DNA from: Acidobacteriota bacterium
GTDB taxonomy: Bacteria > Acidobacteriota > Terriglobia > Terriglobales > Acidobacteriaceae
Direction of reading: 5' to 3'
Assembly (NCBI GenBank): GCA_003225055.1
Contig: QIAU01000185.1
Coordinates: 1 to 32,064 of the forward strand
Length of the DNA stretch: 32,064 nucleotides
In this document: positions 23,936-31,716 of the stretch, piece by piece
How positions within the stretch are numbered: position 1 is the stretch's first letter
Layout of the letters: the number at the start of each line of letters is the position of its first letter
The notes under the pieces: generated by a model
Database searches by the model: none
Seen by the model: the letters and a program-made list of their open reading frames with translations, nothing else
Told to the model about the DNA's origin: nothing
Position numbers and translations under genes: made by a program

Positions 23936-24850
23936 TTACCGTGCGGCAACTCCATCGAGACGCTGTAACTCCGATGCGAACACCGAGTTCTCGGGAAATT
24001 CAGCACGAAGATCCGCCAGCAGCACCCTTGCTTTCTGCGGTTCTTTGTCACGGAGATACGCAATTGACAGCAAGATTTCCGCGAACGGCGCGAGATAATG
24101 GCCGTACTCAGCGGCGATCTGTAATTCTTTAATTCCCTCGCGTTTGTCCCCAGCGAATCCGTTTGCGCGGAGGATCCAACGAACCGGTAGCGTGCGGCTG
24201 CCGATCAAGTATTTGCCAACCCCGGTGGCGACGTAAGCGTCGTAGCAGTCGGGACAAACCGCGAGCAATCGCTGGGCGTAGCTGGTTGCTTGCCGCGCAC
24301 AGTGCAGAGCGGCCAAGTTCCGCTTCTGTACTAGGGCCAAGCATTCAGCCTGCAGACCGGCCGCGAAGGCCGACGCAAGCAAGGCATCGCGGTCGTTGCC
24401 ATCGCCGACCAGGCGTTTCTCGGCCAATGCCTGGCTGCGCTCGATCGCTACGTCAAACTTGCCGAGAACCGCAGGATCAGGAGCAAGATTGCCGCCAGCT
24501 GCGAAGCTTGGGTCCTTAATGAACATCTGCGACTGTAAGACGCCGAGCCGATTGAATTCCGAGAACAGCACGTCGGCCGCTTCCGACACCGGTCCCATCG
24601 GATCGCCAGGATTCTCGCGCTCATATTCCGCAAACTGCTGCTGAGCACCTGAGAAATCCAACTCGTACATCGATCGGAAACCGGAGTCGAGAAGTGACAA
24701 CTTCGCACTTGCGACTTCCTGCGGTTGTCCCAGAGTCTGGCACATGACCGGGGTCGGCGATTGCTGGACTGTCTGAGCGAGGCCTGCTGGCGTAACAGTG
24801 ATGAGCGCTGTGCCCTGCAATCCGAAAGCTAACATCCATTTCACTAACAT
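23936..24850 (-). CDS. Exported TPR-like protein, unknown function
   Basis: The ATG at 24850 has GGAG 7 bp upstream; a GTG 7 codons earlier is possible. The 304-residue product has a signal peptide (LAFGLQGTALITVTPAGLAQ), then amphipathic helices in tandem: LDSGFRSMYELDFSGAQQQF, later DALLASAFAAGLQAECLALV, HCARQATSYAQRLLAVCPDC, IKELQIAAEYGHYLAPFAEI and YLRDKEPQKARVLLADLRAE. These fit tetratricopeptide-like repeats. A periplasmic scaffold or binding role is possible. It is the last of the minus-strand gene set beginning at 26263 and lies 106 bp after the DUF4136 gene, with a strong hairpin in between. Confidence 0.65.
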   Translation of the reverse strand: MLVKWMLAFGLQGTALITVTPAGLAQTVQQSPTPVMCQTLGQPQEVASAKLSLLDSGFRSMYELDFSGAQQQFAEYERENPGDPMGPVSEAADVLFSEFNRLGVLQSQMFIKDPSFAAGGNLAPDPAVLGKFDVAIERSQALAEKRLVGDGNDRDALLASAFAAGLQAECLALVQKRNLAALHCARQATSYAQRLLAVCPDCYDAYVATGVGKYLIGSRTLPVRWILRANGFAGDKREGIKELQIAAEYGHYLAPFAEILLSIAYLRDKEPQKARVLLADLRAEFPENSVFASELQRLDGVAAR

Positions 24851-24903
24851 GACGTTTCTCCTCGCCAACACCGTTCTTGCCTCCGTAGCGAACTAGAGGC
24901 CGT

Positions 24904-24941
24904 CCGCTCAGGTCCGAGCTGGCCGTCCGGACCTGAGGCGG
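24904..24941 (-). terminator. Strong hairpin between DUF4136 gene and TPR-like gene
   Basis: CCGC-TCAGGTCCG (24904-24916) and CGGACCTGA-G-GCGG (24928-24941) make a 13-bp stem with one bulge. It lies 15 bp after the DUF4136 stop and 53 bp before the next start. No T run follows on the minus strand, so it could end the transcript, attenuate it, or protect the upstream message from decay. Confidence 0.45.
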
Positions 24942-24956
24942 AACAGCACTTACCAC

Positions 24957-25472
24957 TTACCCTTTTGGCGGAAAGTTCTTAAACATTTTCTGGACATCCT
25001 TGTCGAGCTTCTTCGTGTTCTTTTCTGGATTACCTGATAGATCGCTGCTCGACGTGCCTCTCCAGATCAACTGTTTGGAGTTGCCTTCGAACATGCTCAC
25101 GATCAGCGTGCCAACTTTGTAGTTGTCAACGGTAGTGGTCGACTCTCCCATGCCTCTCCAGCGCCAACCGCCAAATCCGTCGTAGAAAGTGTCGTACTGC
25201 TGATGAATAGAAGTCTTCTCAACCGCCACCAGGGCAACGTCTCCGCCGGAAGCCACTTGAGTCCAGCCTTTGGCTGCTAACTCCTTGTCAACGGCGTCCT
25301 TCACACGGTCATCCCAAATGGAATTAGCGGTGTGAACCTCCGACCAGGAGTACGTCTTTACTTGGTTAAAGTTCGCAGCATGGTCGTAATCGACTGCGAC
25401 ATGATCGGCAAAGACCGCGGTGGTCAATGCGACGACAAATAACGGAATGGTTAACACTTTGCGGAATTTCAT
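24957..25472 (-). CDS. Exported DUF4136-family protein
   Basis: This 171-residue protein has a signal peptide (MKFRKVLTIPLFVVALTTAVFA-DH). The body shows the DUF4136 pattern: VAVDYDHAANFNQVKTYSW at the start, a middle VKDAVDKELAAKGWTQV, then GTLIVSMFEGNSKQLIWRGT, and a Lys-rich C-terminal helix. Function of the family is unknown. Members are short envelope proteins, many of them lipoproteins, but this one has no lipobox Cys. The ribosome site AAAGGAG is excellent. It lies in a row of exported-protein genes behind the sigma-54 activator; the 94-bp gap before it shows no -24/-12 promoter. Confidence 0.85.
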   Translation of the reverse strand: MKFRKVLTIPLFVVALTTAVFADHVAVDYDHAANFNQVKTYSWSEVHTANSIWDDRVKDAVDKELAAKGWTQVASGGDVALVAVEKTSIHQQYDTFYDGFGGWRWRGMGESTTTVDNYKVGTLIVSMFEGNSKQLIWRGTSSSDLSGNPEKNTKKLDKDVQKMFKNFPPKG

Positions 25473-25566
25473 TTCAATCTCCTTTCGAGTTCAGTTTGGT
25501 TACGCCGGCGTTCGCTCACGGTTGCTACAGACTGAAGCCGCAGTGAACGAACTCGGCGTGTTGGCC

Positions 25567-26037
25567 TTACTCACCAGCGGCCTCTGTGCTGGGCATTAAT
25601 TGGTTACCCACGAACGTTTCTTGTTTACCCTGAGCGATTTCCTGCTCTTGCTGCTTGGGGTAAACGAACTCGTGCCCAGTCAATCGACCGGGATAAAACC
25701 ACTTCACAAGAACATCCCTCTTCCCAGTTGCTGGTTCTACCAACGTAATCGTGGTGTCTCCAGTTGGCTCCGTACGCTCTGCTGAGACTGTCTGCAGCGT
25801 TGCATACAAGACGCTACGATCAGCGTTGAAGATCTGGACGAGGTTTTGGTTCGCACCAGGGTCCGCCTGCTCGAATATGTAAGTTCCTGCAGGCAGTATC
25901 CGTCCCGGAATTTCAATCGGGATACTGAATGTGATTTTGGTAGACTCGTTGATCTCGTCGGCGTGAGCGGCGAGCTCGAAAAACAGACCAAAAGCAATGA
26001 TCAGACCAACAGCGATGTAGAGCTTATTGATACTCAT
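25567..26037 (-). CDS. Small exported beta-rich protein, unknown function
   Basis: This 156-residue protein has a signal peptide ending near AAHA-DE (residue 26). The mature part is beta-rich: TKITFSIPIEIPGRILPAG, TYIFEQADPGANQNLVQIFN, and a tail with VKWFYPGRLTGHEFVYP and KQQEQEIAQGKQE. I have seen this style (LPAGTYIFE with the GHEF-VYPK tail) in Acidobacteriota hypothetical proteins but know no function. It starts 49 bp after the 58-residue gene with a good GGAG site, and is very probably on the same transcript. Confidence 0.7.
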   Translation of the reverse strand: MSINKLYIAVGLIIAFGLFFELAAHADEINESTKITFSIPIEIPGRILPAGTYIFEQADPGANQNLVQIFNADRSVLYATLQTVSAERTEPTGDTTITLVEPATGKRDVLVKWFYPGRLTGHEFVYPKQQEQEIAQGKQETFVGNQLMPSTEAAGE

Positions 26038-26086
26038 TTGTGTTCATCTCCTTTGGATAGGAATTTGTGTTTCTTTCCAATCGCGG

Positions 26087-26263
26087 TCAGAAGAGAAACT
26101 TCGCGACCGCTACTGCTGCTTTCGCAGTGTCCTTCGCGGTGACTGTCACGGCTTTGGCGGAATCCTTACCAGCGATCTTGACGCTGTGGCCGACAACATC
26201 GCCTGCGAATGAAGGAACCGCCATACAGACTGAAAGAACAACTAGAGCAAAGACCTTCTTCAT
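26087..26263 (-). CDS. 58-residue exported peptide, sigma-54 controlled
   Basis: This ORF has an almost perfect ribosome site (AAAGGAGGAAGT then ATG). It encodes a signal peptide MKKVFALVVLSVCMAVPSFA, with cleavage predicted after Ala20. The 38-residue mature part is rich in Ala, Lys, Val and Thr with a repeated pattern (GKDSAKAVTVTAKDTAKAAV), ending AKFLF. It looks amphipathic and basic. No known family is recognised. A -24/-12 promoter lies 113 bp upstream, so it would be the first gene of the exported-protein transcript controlled by the neighbouring activator. Confidence 0.75.
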   Translation of the reverse strand: MKKVFALVVLSVCMAVPSFAGDVVGHSVKIAGKDSAKAVTVTAKDTAKAAVAVAKFLF

Positions 26264-26375
26264 ACTTCCTCCTTTGTTTGCTGCCGTGGTGGCGTAATTC
26301 CATCAATTCAGGACCGAAGTGCTGAAGCTGATTTGGTGCGCCACTCATCAGCCTTGTTTTCACACTTTGGACAAT

Positions 26376-26391
26376 GGCAAGGCGGGTACCA
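26376..26391 (-). promoter_or_regulatory. Sigma-54 (-24/-12) promoter for the exported-protein gene set
   Basis: On the minus strand TGGTACCCGCCTTGCC has GG and GC exactly 12 bp apart in the TGGCAC-N5-TTGC arrangement (one change in the first block, C to T). It lies about 113 bp upstream of the ATG of the 58-residue gene, next to the gene of a sigma-54 activator. Confidence 0.65.
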
Positions 26392-26425
26392 AACTTTGGA
26401 GCTTGTCGGTTTCTTTGTAAGGAGC

Positions 26426-28015
26426 TTATTCGGCGGGACTTGCGTTGAGATGAGGTGGCAACAGGCACGATGTGTCGGAGGTGTCGGAAGTGTCGCTGGT
26501 CGCTTTATCGTGCTCCGACACTATATTCGGATCGATGCCCAGCTTTTTCATCCGAGTGATGAACGTGGTGCGTTTAAGTCCGAGACGCGACGCAGCGCCG
26601 TCCGGCCCGCCCACGCGACCATCTGCTTCTTTGAGAGCACGGATAATTTGGTCGCGATCTACGTCGGTGAGGATGCTCCGAACGGGCCGGCGCTTTGTCG
26701 ATCTAGCTGGCGCGTCCTCTCGGGGCGGTTCTGGCGTTGTGTGCCGCTCCATTTCCGCAAGAGGCACCACTAGCGCTGGCCCGCGCGACAGGATTACCGC
26801 CCGCTCGATGACATTCTGTAATTCACGAATATTGCCCGGCCAAGGATATCGGCACAGGCCATCCATCATCGCTGGGGATATAGTTTCGATGCTCTTGTTC
26901 ATGCGGCGGGAAAAATCCTCCGAGAAGTGCCGCACCAGGAGAGGAATATCTTCAGAACGTTCACGTAACGCAGGCAGATCAATAGGGAATACATTCAAGC
27001 GAAAGAAAAGGTCGGATCGAAACTTTCCCTCTTTGACCATCGCACTCAAATCTCGATTCGTTGCGGCGATCAGACGCACGTTGGTCGAAAGTGTTCGTGC
27101 ACTCCCCAAGCGCTCAAACTCACGTTCCTGCAATGCTCGCAATAGCTTCGGCTGGAGCTCAGGCGGAAGATCGCCGATTTCGTCAAGAAAGAGAGTACCG
27201 TTATTCGCGAGTTCGAGCCGGCCTATCCTTTGAGCAAATGCCCCGGTGAATGCTCCCTTTTCATGCCCAAAAAGCTCGCTCTCAAGCAGTCCCGTTGGGA
27301 TAGCAGCGCAGTTGAGCCTTACAAATGTCCTGGATCGCCGCGAGCTGAGATCATGGATCGCACGTGCGATCAATTCCTTCCCTGTGCCTGTCTCGCCATA
27401 GATCAGCACGGTCGAGTCCGTGGGCGCAACCGTTTCCACGAGCTTCAGTGCGCGACGTAGTTCCGGACTTTTGCCGACGATCTCCTTGAAGTTGGCGTCA
27501 GAGCGAATTTCGTCCTCAAGATACAAATTCTCCTGGGCAAGCTTGTGTGTGAGTTCTGATAATTCTTCCTGCGCCCGTTCCAATGCCTGATTAGCCGTTG
27601 TGAGCTCGACAGTCCGCTCCGCAACACGGACTTCAAGAGCATCACGCGCTTCGGAAAGCAATCGCTCTGCACGCAGACGCGAAGAACTAAACCAGCTCAC
27701 GAAAAACCCAAAGACACCATAAATAACCAGATAAGAATCCCAAGGAAGACCCCCGATTTTGACGGGGCTGAAGAAGTACGTCAGTGCTGAGTAAGAGAGT
27801 ACGACGGCGAGCAGACCGGGACCTGTTCCGGCATACCAAAACGTGATTGCTATGGCCGCGAAGGAGAACGACGTGAATGGGTGTGGTAGGCCGTGGTGGC
27901 GCAGAAAAAGAGCGATGGCCAGCGCTGATGCGATGAGAATAGCAGCCGCTCCATAGCGTCGCACAACGGCGCCGGAGCGTCGGGGAACAAAGATCGAAGC
28001 AAGCAGTCGGTTCAT
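26426..28015 (-). CDS. Membrane-anchored sigma-54-dependent transcription activator
   Basis: From ATG 28015 (GAGG 6 bp upstream) it is 529 residues; a TTG start overlapping the htrA stop at 28063 is possible. Residues about 20-108 contain hydrophobic spans like the DUF4118/KdpD membrane domain. A long coiled coil follows (about 112-170, e.g. ARDALEVRVAERTVELTTAN). The AAA+ domain (about 175-410) has Walker A GETGTGKE (207-214), GAFTGA (254-259), which contacts sigma-54, Walker B LFLDEIGD (275-282), and later YPWPGNIRELQNVIERAV. A Fis-type HTH follows at about 450-492. No receiver, PAS or GAF domain is present, so the signal is likely sensed in or at the membrane. The tail ends in TSD repeats. 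It lies 44 bp after htrA. Confidence 0.92.
   Translation of the reverse strand: MNRLLASIFVPRRSGAVVRRYGAAAILIASALAIALFLRHHGLPHPFTSFSFAAIAITFWYAGTGPGLLAVVLSYSALTYFFSPVKIGGLPWDSYLVIYGVFGFFVSWFSSSRLRAERLLSEARDALEVRVAERTVELTTANQALERAQEELSELTHKLAQENLYLEDEIRSDANFKEIVGKSPELRRALKLVETVAPTDSTVLIYGETGTGKELIARAIHDLSSRRSRTFVRLNCAAIPTGLLESELFGHEKGAFTGAFAQRIGRLELANNGTLFLDEIGDLPPELQPKLLRALQEREFERLGSARTLSTNVRLIAATNRDLSAMVKEGKFRSDLFFRLNVFPIDLPALRERSEDIPLLVRHFSEDFSRRMNKSIETISPAMMDGLCRYPWPGNIRELQNVIERAVILSRGPALVVPLAEMERHTTPEPPREDAPARSTKRRPVRSILTDVDRDQIIRALKEADGRVGGPDGAASRLGLKRTTFITRMKKLGIDPNIVSEHDKATSDTSDTSDTSCLLPPHLNASPAE
26472..26521. repeat. GTGTCGG repeat cluster (candidate activator binding site)
   Basis: Three tandem 9-mers GTGTCGGAG, GTGTCGGAA, GTGTCGCTG (26472-26498) and an inverted CTCCGACAC (26513-26521) lie 81-130 bp upstream of the -24 element at 26391. 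This is a usual distance for sigma-54 enhancer sites. They also encode the TSDTSDTSD tail of the activator, so a coding origin is equally possible. Confidence 0.4.
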
Positions 28016-28059
28016 GGTGTGCCTCAAGTGCATCCTGGAGCAAAACGGACAACCTGATT

Positions 28060-29434
28060 TCAATCCATTTCGAACGCGAGATACTGACGTTTTCCCCCGC
28101 GTTCCACTTGCAGGACCACCGGATCGCCTGATTTGAGTTGGCGAACAGTGGTCTGCAATTGAGAAACCGACTGCAGCGGTGTGCGATTAATCGCTCGTAT
28201 GATGTCGCCCGGTTGTACGCCTGTGTCCACGGCGTTTGGGCCGGGTGCCTCGGCGATGACAACGATCCCTGAATCGTCGCCATTGTCTTGCAGCAAGGGT
28301 TTCAGCCCTTCGTCGACGTCAGTAACAAAAACGCTCAGCTCTGCGATGAAGGTCCTCTGCAGGTCTGGGACATCGGTCAAATCATCAACCTTGTCGTGGT
28401 GCACCGTGACCGGAACGACCGCCGACAATTCCTTTTCTCCCCGAAGCACGTCGATTGTCAGGACTTCGTCAACCCTATGAAGATAGAGTGCCTCCATAAA
28501 AGAGGGAAGATCGTCGATCCGGCGGCCGTCGATGGTGAGCACGATGTCTCCTACCTCGAGACCCGCCATGTGTGCGAACCCGCCGGGAGCAATGTTAGAG
28601 ATGATGACGCCAAAACTCCTAGACAACCCAAGTCCTGACGCCAGAGTCGGTGTGATGGCCTGCGCTTTGGCACCGAATGCCACTCGCTGCACGTGCCCGT
28701 ATTTGCGGAAGCTCTGATAATCGAACTTTACGATTGGCGCAGGAATGGCAAAGCCAAGCCCTTCGCTACCTCCACCCTTGCTGAGCATGAAAGTATTGAT
28801 GCCGACAAGATTGCCATCTATATCGACCAGCGGACCGCCGCTGTTTCCTGGATTGAGAGGTGCATCGGTTTGAATGTAGAACATTGGATCGTCGGCATCC
28901 GTCTGACGCGCTACTGAGCTGACGACTCCCATCGTGACCGAATCGCGGAGTCCTTCGGGGCTGCCAATTGCAAATACCAGCTCGCCCTGGCGCACGCGCA
29001 CATTGTCGCGTATTGTAACGGCCGGCAAGCGCGTCGCCTCAATCTTGAGAAGCGCCAGATCAGACTTCTTGTGTCTGCCCAGTATTTTTGCCTCCAATAT
29101 CTGCTGGGAGCGAATGGGCTGCAGTCCGGATGTTGAGCTTGAACCTGAGAGAGGTACGATGACGCGAACGCGTTGCGCGCCCTCGACTACGTGCGCGTTC
29201 GTGATGATGTATCCGTTAGGGCGCTTCCACGGGGCCGTAGCCGCTGACGAGGATCTGGACGACCGCAGGTGAAACCCTCGAGACCACCTGTTCGAGAGAA
29301 CTGTCCAATTCTCGAAGTAGGTTTGCCCGCTCAGGTTTGAGTCGGATGATGTCCTGATCTGCTGAAGCCGTCTTTGCCTTTGACTGCCCCTGCGCAAATG
29401 CTGCTAAAAGGAGACAAGCAAAAACAAATTTCAT
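28060..29434 (-). pseudogene. HtrA/DegQ-like serine protease with internal deletion and frameshift
   Basis: The first frame from ATG 29434 (GGAG 8 bp upstream) encodes a signal peptide (MKFVFACLLLAAFAQG) and the protease start LEQVVSRVSPAVVQILVSGY, then stops at 29216 just after GPVE. The next frame, shifted by one base, picks up at PNGYIITNAHVVEGAQ and carries the complete rest: triad His (TNAHVV), Asp (KSDLALLKI) and Ser (GNSGGPL), and two PDZ domains (about 240-330 and 350-440 of that frame). The segment usually found between the two pieces (ending GSGVIxDP) is missing, so a deletion not a multiple of three, or an assembly error, has split the gene. The protease would degrade or chaperone misfolded periplasmic proteins. 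It is first in the operon with the activator. Confidence 0.85.
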
Positions 29435-29565
29435 AATCTGCAACTCCTTTCGTGTTCTTCTGAGACCAGCAGCCGTAGAAGGTGGAGCAACCGAACGGCG
29501 TCTCGATTCACCAGCTTCACCTCTAATGTTTGAGGTCATTCGCGTGGTCTTCCGCTTTGGTTAGA

Positions 29566-29580
29566 GCAAAGTCGCTGCCA
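29566..29580 (-). promoter_or_regulatory. Sigma-54 (-24/-12) promoter for htrA-activator operon
   Basis: The minus-strand TGGCAGCGACTTTGC has the -24 GG and -12 GC at exact spacing, with TGGCA and TTGC both matching consensus, followed by T as expected. It lies about 130 bp upstream of the htrA ATG, which implies the activator controls its own operon. Confidence 0.7.
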
Positions 29581-29597
29581 CATGCTAATTAATTGAA

Positions 29598-29879
29598 ATG
29601 GCGACGTTTAACTCGTCTCGAGAATCACGAGAATCCGGAAATTTCCGAAATCTTGTGTTCACGCGGTCGCTGAAGCTGGAAATCCGGTGGGCGAGCGTAC
29701 GAGTCGGGTTGGAACAGTCTGGTGCTAAGATTTCGCTGGTAGCCCTCTCACCGGAGCACATCAGTGTCCAGTTCCAATCCTCATCTAGGTCTAGCCCGAG
29801 TTTACCAGCCCGGACCCTGAAAAGTGCCGCGGAACCGCTCCTGGCGCTGCTGCGCGAGGCTACAGCGGGTATGACCTAA
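29598..29879 (+). CDS. Doubtful ORF truncated by the insertion sequence
   Basis: This 93-codon frame starts at ATG 29598 without a ribosome site and ends in a TAA that is part of the terminal motif of the IS (29869-29879). Its 3' end is therefore created by the insertion. The second half (GAKISLVALSPEHISVQFQ, AAEPLLALLREATA) looks more protein-like than the Ser/Arg-rich first half. No family is recognised. It also covers the sequence upstream of the htrA promoter, where activator sites would be expected. Confidence 0.25.
   Translation: MATFNSSRESRESGNFRNLVFTRSLKLEIRWASVRVGLEQSGAKISLVALSPEHISVQFQSSSRSSPSLPARTLKSAAEPLLALLREATAGMT
29636..29647. promoter_or_regulatory. Perfect palindrome upstream of htrA promoter
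   Basis: CGGAAATTTCCG is a perfect 12-bp palindrome 56 bp upstream of the -24 element of the htrA promoter. A similar TCTCGAGA lies at 29615-29622. Both are possible regulator sites, but neither resembles the GTGTCGG cluster near the other promoter. Confidence 0.3.
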
Positions 29880-31588
29880 TGACTGCGGTAGCGCTCCAAA
29901 TCGAGGACCGCAATCATTTTTTGTTGCCTCGGATTGGTTTCCGATAGCTGCTTGCGAACGAAGGGTTCTTGCGAGGCTTGCGGGGCCGGATACAGCAGCG
30001 TGACCTCTTTAATCGCGGTAAGCTGGTCCATCATCTCCACGATGCTGAAGGAGAAGCCGGCCTGGGCCAGTTGGCGGCGCAGCAGATTGAGCATCATCAA
30101 GGCCAGGACGCAGTAAAAAGCATGCACGCGCAGCTTTTGGTCGGTCCAGTGGAAACTGGGTCGGAAGCTCAGGTAGCGAGGATTCTTCAGGAGACGAAAG
30201 TCATCCTCCACGTGATGTTGCGCGCGATAGCCCAGAACAATCTGTTCCTCGCTCCAATCGGCGCCATGGTCGGTGAAGAGAATGGTCTTGCCCAGCAGCG
30301 TAGATCGCAGTTGTTGATAAGCAGCACGGCGAAAGCGAAACCAGAGGCGGGGTAGGCCGGATTCGGTTTTTCGTACCTGGGCCGCGAATAAATCCTTCAT
30401 ATGCCGACCGCGAAGGATTTCCTTGACCTTATTCTCCACTCCCTTCACCGTGGGCTTTTTCCCTCGGTCACCCGGACGGCGGCGGCGGAGCTGGCCCTGT
30501 AACTTCTCCAGCTTGCCTTGCCGTTTGCGGATCTCCCGCTCCAGCGTCCGGGTCTGGGCACGAAACAGCTTCCGGTTAAAGGTGACCACGATGGTACGTT
30601 CCACCCCAAAAACCACTTTGTGGGTTCGATAGGCCCACACCGCCGGCAGTTGGGCCCGATCCAGGCGGCGCATTTTCTCTCGGGGAATAGCCAGAAGATC
30701 GGGGTGTTGCGTGGGCACCAGGGAGCCGATGAAGTGCACCGCGCTTTTCTGCAAGATCTTCAGGTTGTCTTCCGAGTTGTTCCCCTTGTCGAAGACCAAG
30801 GTGATGTCCCGAACCTGTTGGGCCAGAGAACCGCACCGTTGTAACAGTTCTTCGACCACACCGTGGAAGGTCACCGCGTCATGCTGGTTGCCGGCGTAAG
30901 TGTGGTGAAATAGCGGAACCTCGCTGTCGGCGCTGACCAAAAGTGCCAAGCCCAGAATGCGGAGATTGTCGCGGCCCTCTTTGCTATGTCCCCGCTGGGG
31001 CAACTGGGCGCGCAGGTTGAAGCTGTCCAGGAAAGTGAAGAAATTGGTGGCATCAAACAGCAGGCAATGCAGATCCAAGCCGAAATGGGCAACGGCCGTG
31101 CGGGCCAGATCGTCCTCCACGGCGGCGATTTGCGCAGGGCTGACGCGCTCCATATTGTCCCAGAAACGCTGGCTGGTGAGCTGGGTCGAAGACAAAGGCA
31201 GAAGTCGGGTCAGCACCGTCTTGCCGTACCACTCGGCCAGCTTCGCCTTACTGGTGGGAGCCAGGCACCGGTTGAGGGCAGCCAGCAGGAGATACTGGCC
31301 CACGGAAGGCCCCTGGGTGCCGCGTTTGGGAACATGGCGATCAATGGTAGCGACGACATCGAGGGTTTGGGCCAGGGAGAAAACGGCGGCCGAACCGCCA
31401 AATTCCTGGAAAGCGATCTGGGCGGGCTGGGGGCGTAAGAGTCGGTCATAGATTCTCTGCGGCGAGCCCAGGTAGATGGTTTTGACGATCTTGGGTTTAC
31501 CGTGGACGCGTTGGCACTCACGCAAGTAGTAGTAGGGCTTGCCGCGGACGATCTTTTTGGTGAGACTAGGCATTGTGTTGGGTCATAC
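29869..31588. mobile_element. IS1634-like insertion sequence
   Basis: The transposase frame is bracketed by the imperfect inverted motif GTATGACCTAA (29869-29879) and TTGGGTCATAC (31578-31588; inverse GTATGACCCAA, 10/11). A second exact inverse copy, TTAGGTCATAC, is at 31717-31727, so the true right end could be there, giving about 1.86 kb instead of 1.72 kb. No target-site duplication is evident for either choice: the 5 bases outside are AGCGG on the left, and GTATA or ATACC on the right. The left motif overlaps the transposase stop. Confidence 0.6.
29876..31573 (-). CDS. IS1634-family (IS4-like DDE) transposase
   Basis: This 565-residue protein is of normal length for the family. The N-terminus (YYYLRECQRVHGKPKIVKTI) is the usual zinc-less start of IS1634 transposases. 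Catalytic Asp residues are likely in LHCLLFDATNFFTF (near 175) and ITLVFDKGNNSEDNL (near 262). The final acidic region IVLGYRAQHHVEDDFRLLK (near 445) follows the Y-R-E-K signature of IS4-type enzymes. The gene appears complete without frameshifts. The ATG lies only 4 bp from the inner terminal motif, with no ribosome site. Confidence 0.88.
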   Translation of the reverse strand: MPSLTKKIVRGKPYYYLRECQRVHGKPKIVKTIYLGSPQRIYDRLLRPQPAQIAFQEFGGSAAVFSLAQTLDVVATIDRHVPKRGTQGPSVGQYLLLAALNRCLAPTSKAKLAEWYGKTVLTRLLPLSSTQLTSQRFWDNMERVSPAQIAAVEDDLARTAVAHFGLDLHCLLFDATNFFTFLDSFNLRAQLPQRGHSKEGRDNLRILGLALLVSADSEVPLFHHTYAGNQHDAVTFHGVVEELLQRCGSLAQQVRDITLVFDKGNNSEDNLKILQKSAVHFIGSLVPTQHPDLLAIPREKMRRLDRAQLPAVWAYRTHKVVFGVERTIVVTFNRKLFRAQTRTLEREIRKRQGKLEKLQGQLRRRRPGDRGKKPTVKGVENKVKEILRGRHMKDLFAAQVRKTESGLPRLWFRFRRAAYQQLRSTLLGKTILFTDHGADWSEEQIVLGYRAQHHVEDDFRLLKNPRYLSFRPSFHWTDQKLRVHAFYCVLALMMLNLLRRQLAQAGFSFSIVEMMDQLTAIKEVTLLYPAPQASQEPFVRKQLSETNPRQQKMIAVLDLERYRSH

Positions 31589-31716
31589 GTATACCCAATC
31601 CCTAGGGGTGTCAAGTATCAAAGGAATGTCGCATTTGCGAGAGTTGCTATAGGTATTATGCGGTTATTCTACATTTAGCCCTGTTCGACATGCGTTTCCC
31701 ACGACTACCCTAATTG

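Noticed and set aside
23857-24132. GTG-started 91-codon plus-strand frame after the pilin gene
   Set aside because: Arg/Pro-rich translation, overlaps the TPR-like gene on the other strand, no ribosome site.
25473-25566. A third sigma-54 promoter before the DUF4136 gene
   Set aside because: No GG/GC pair with the required 12-bp offset is present in the gap; the gene is more likely served by read-through from upstream.
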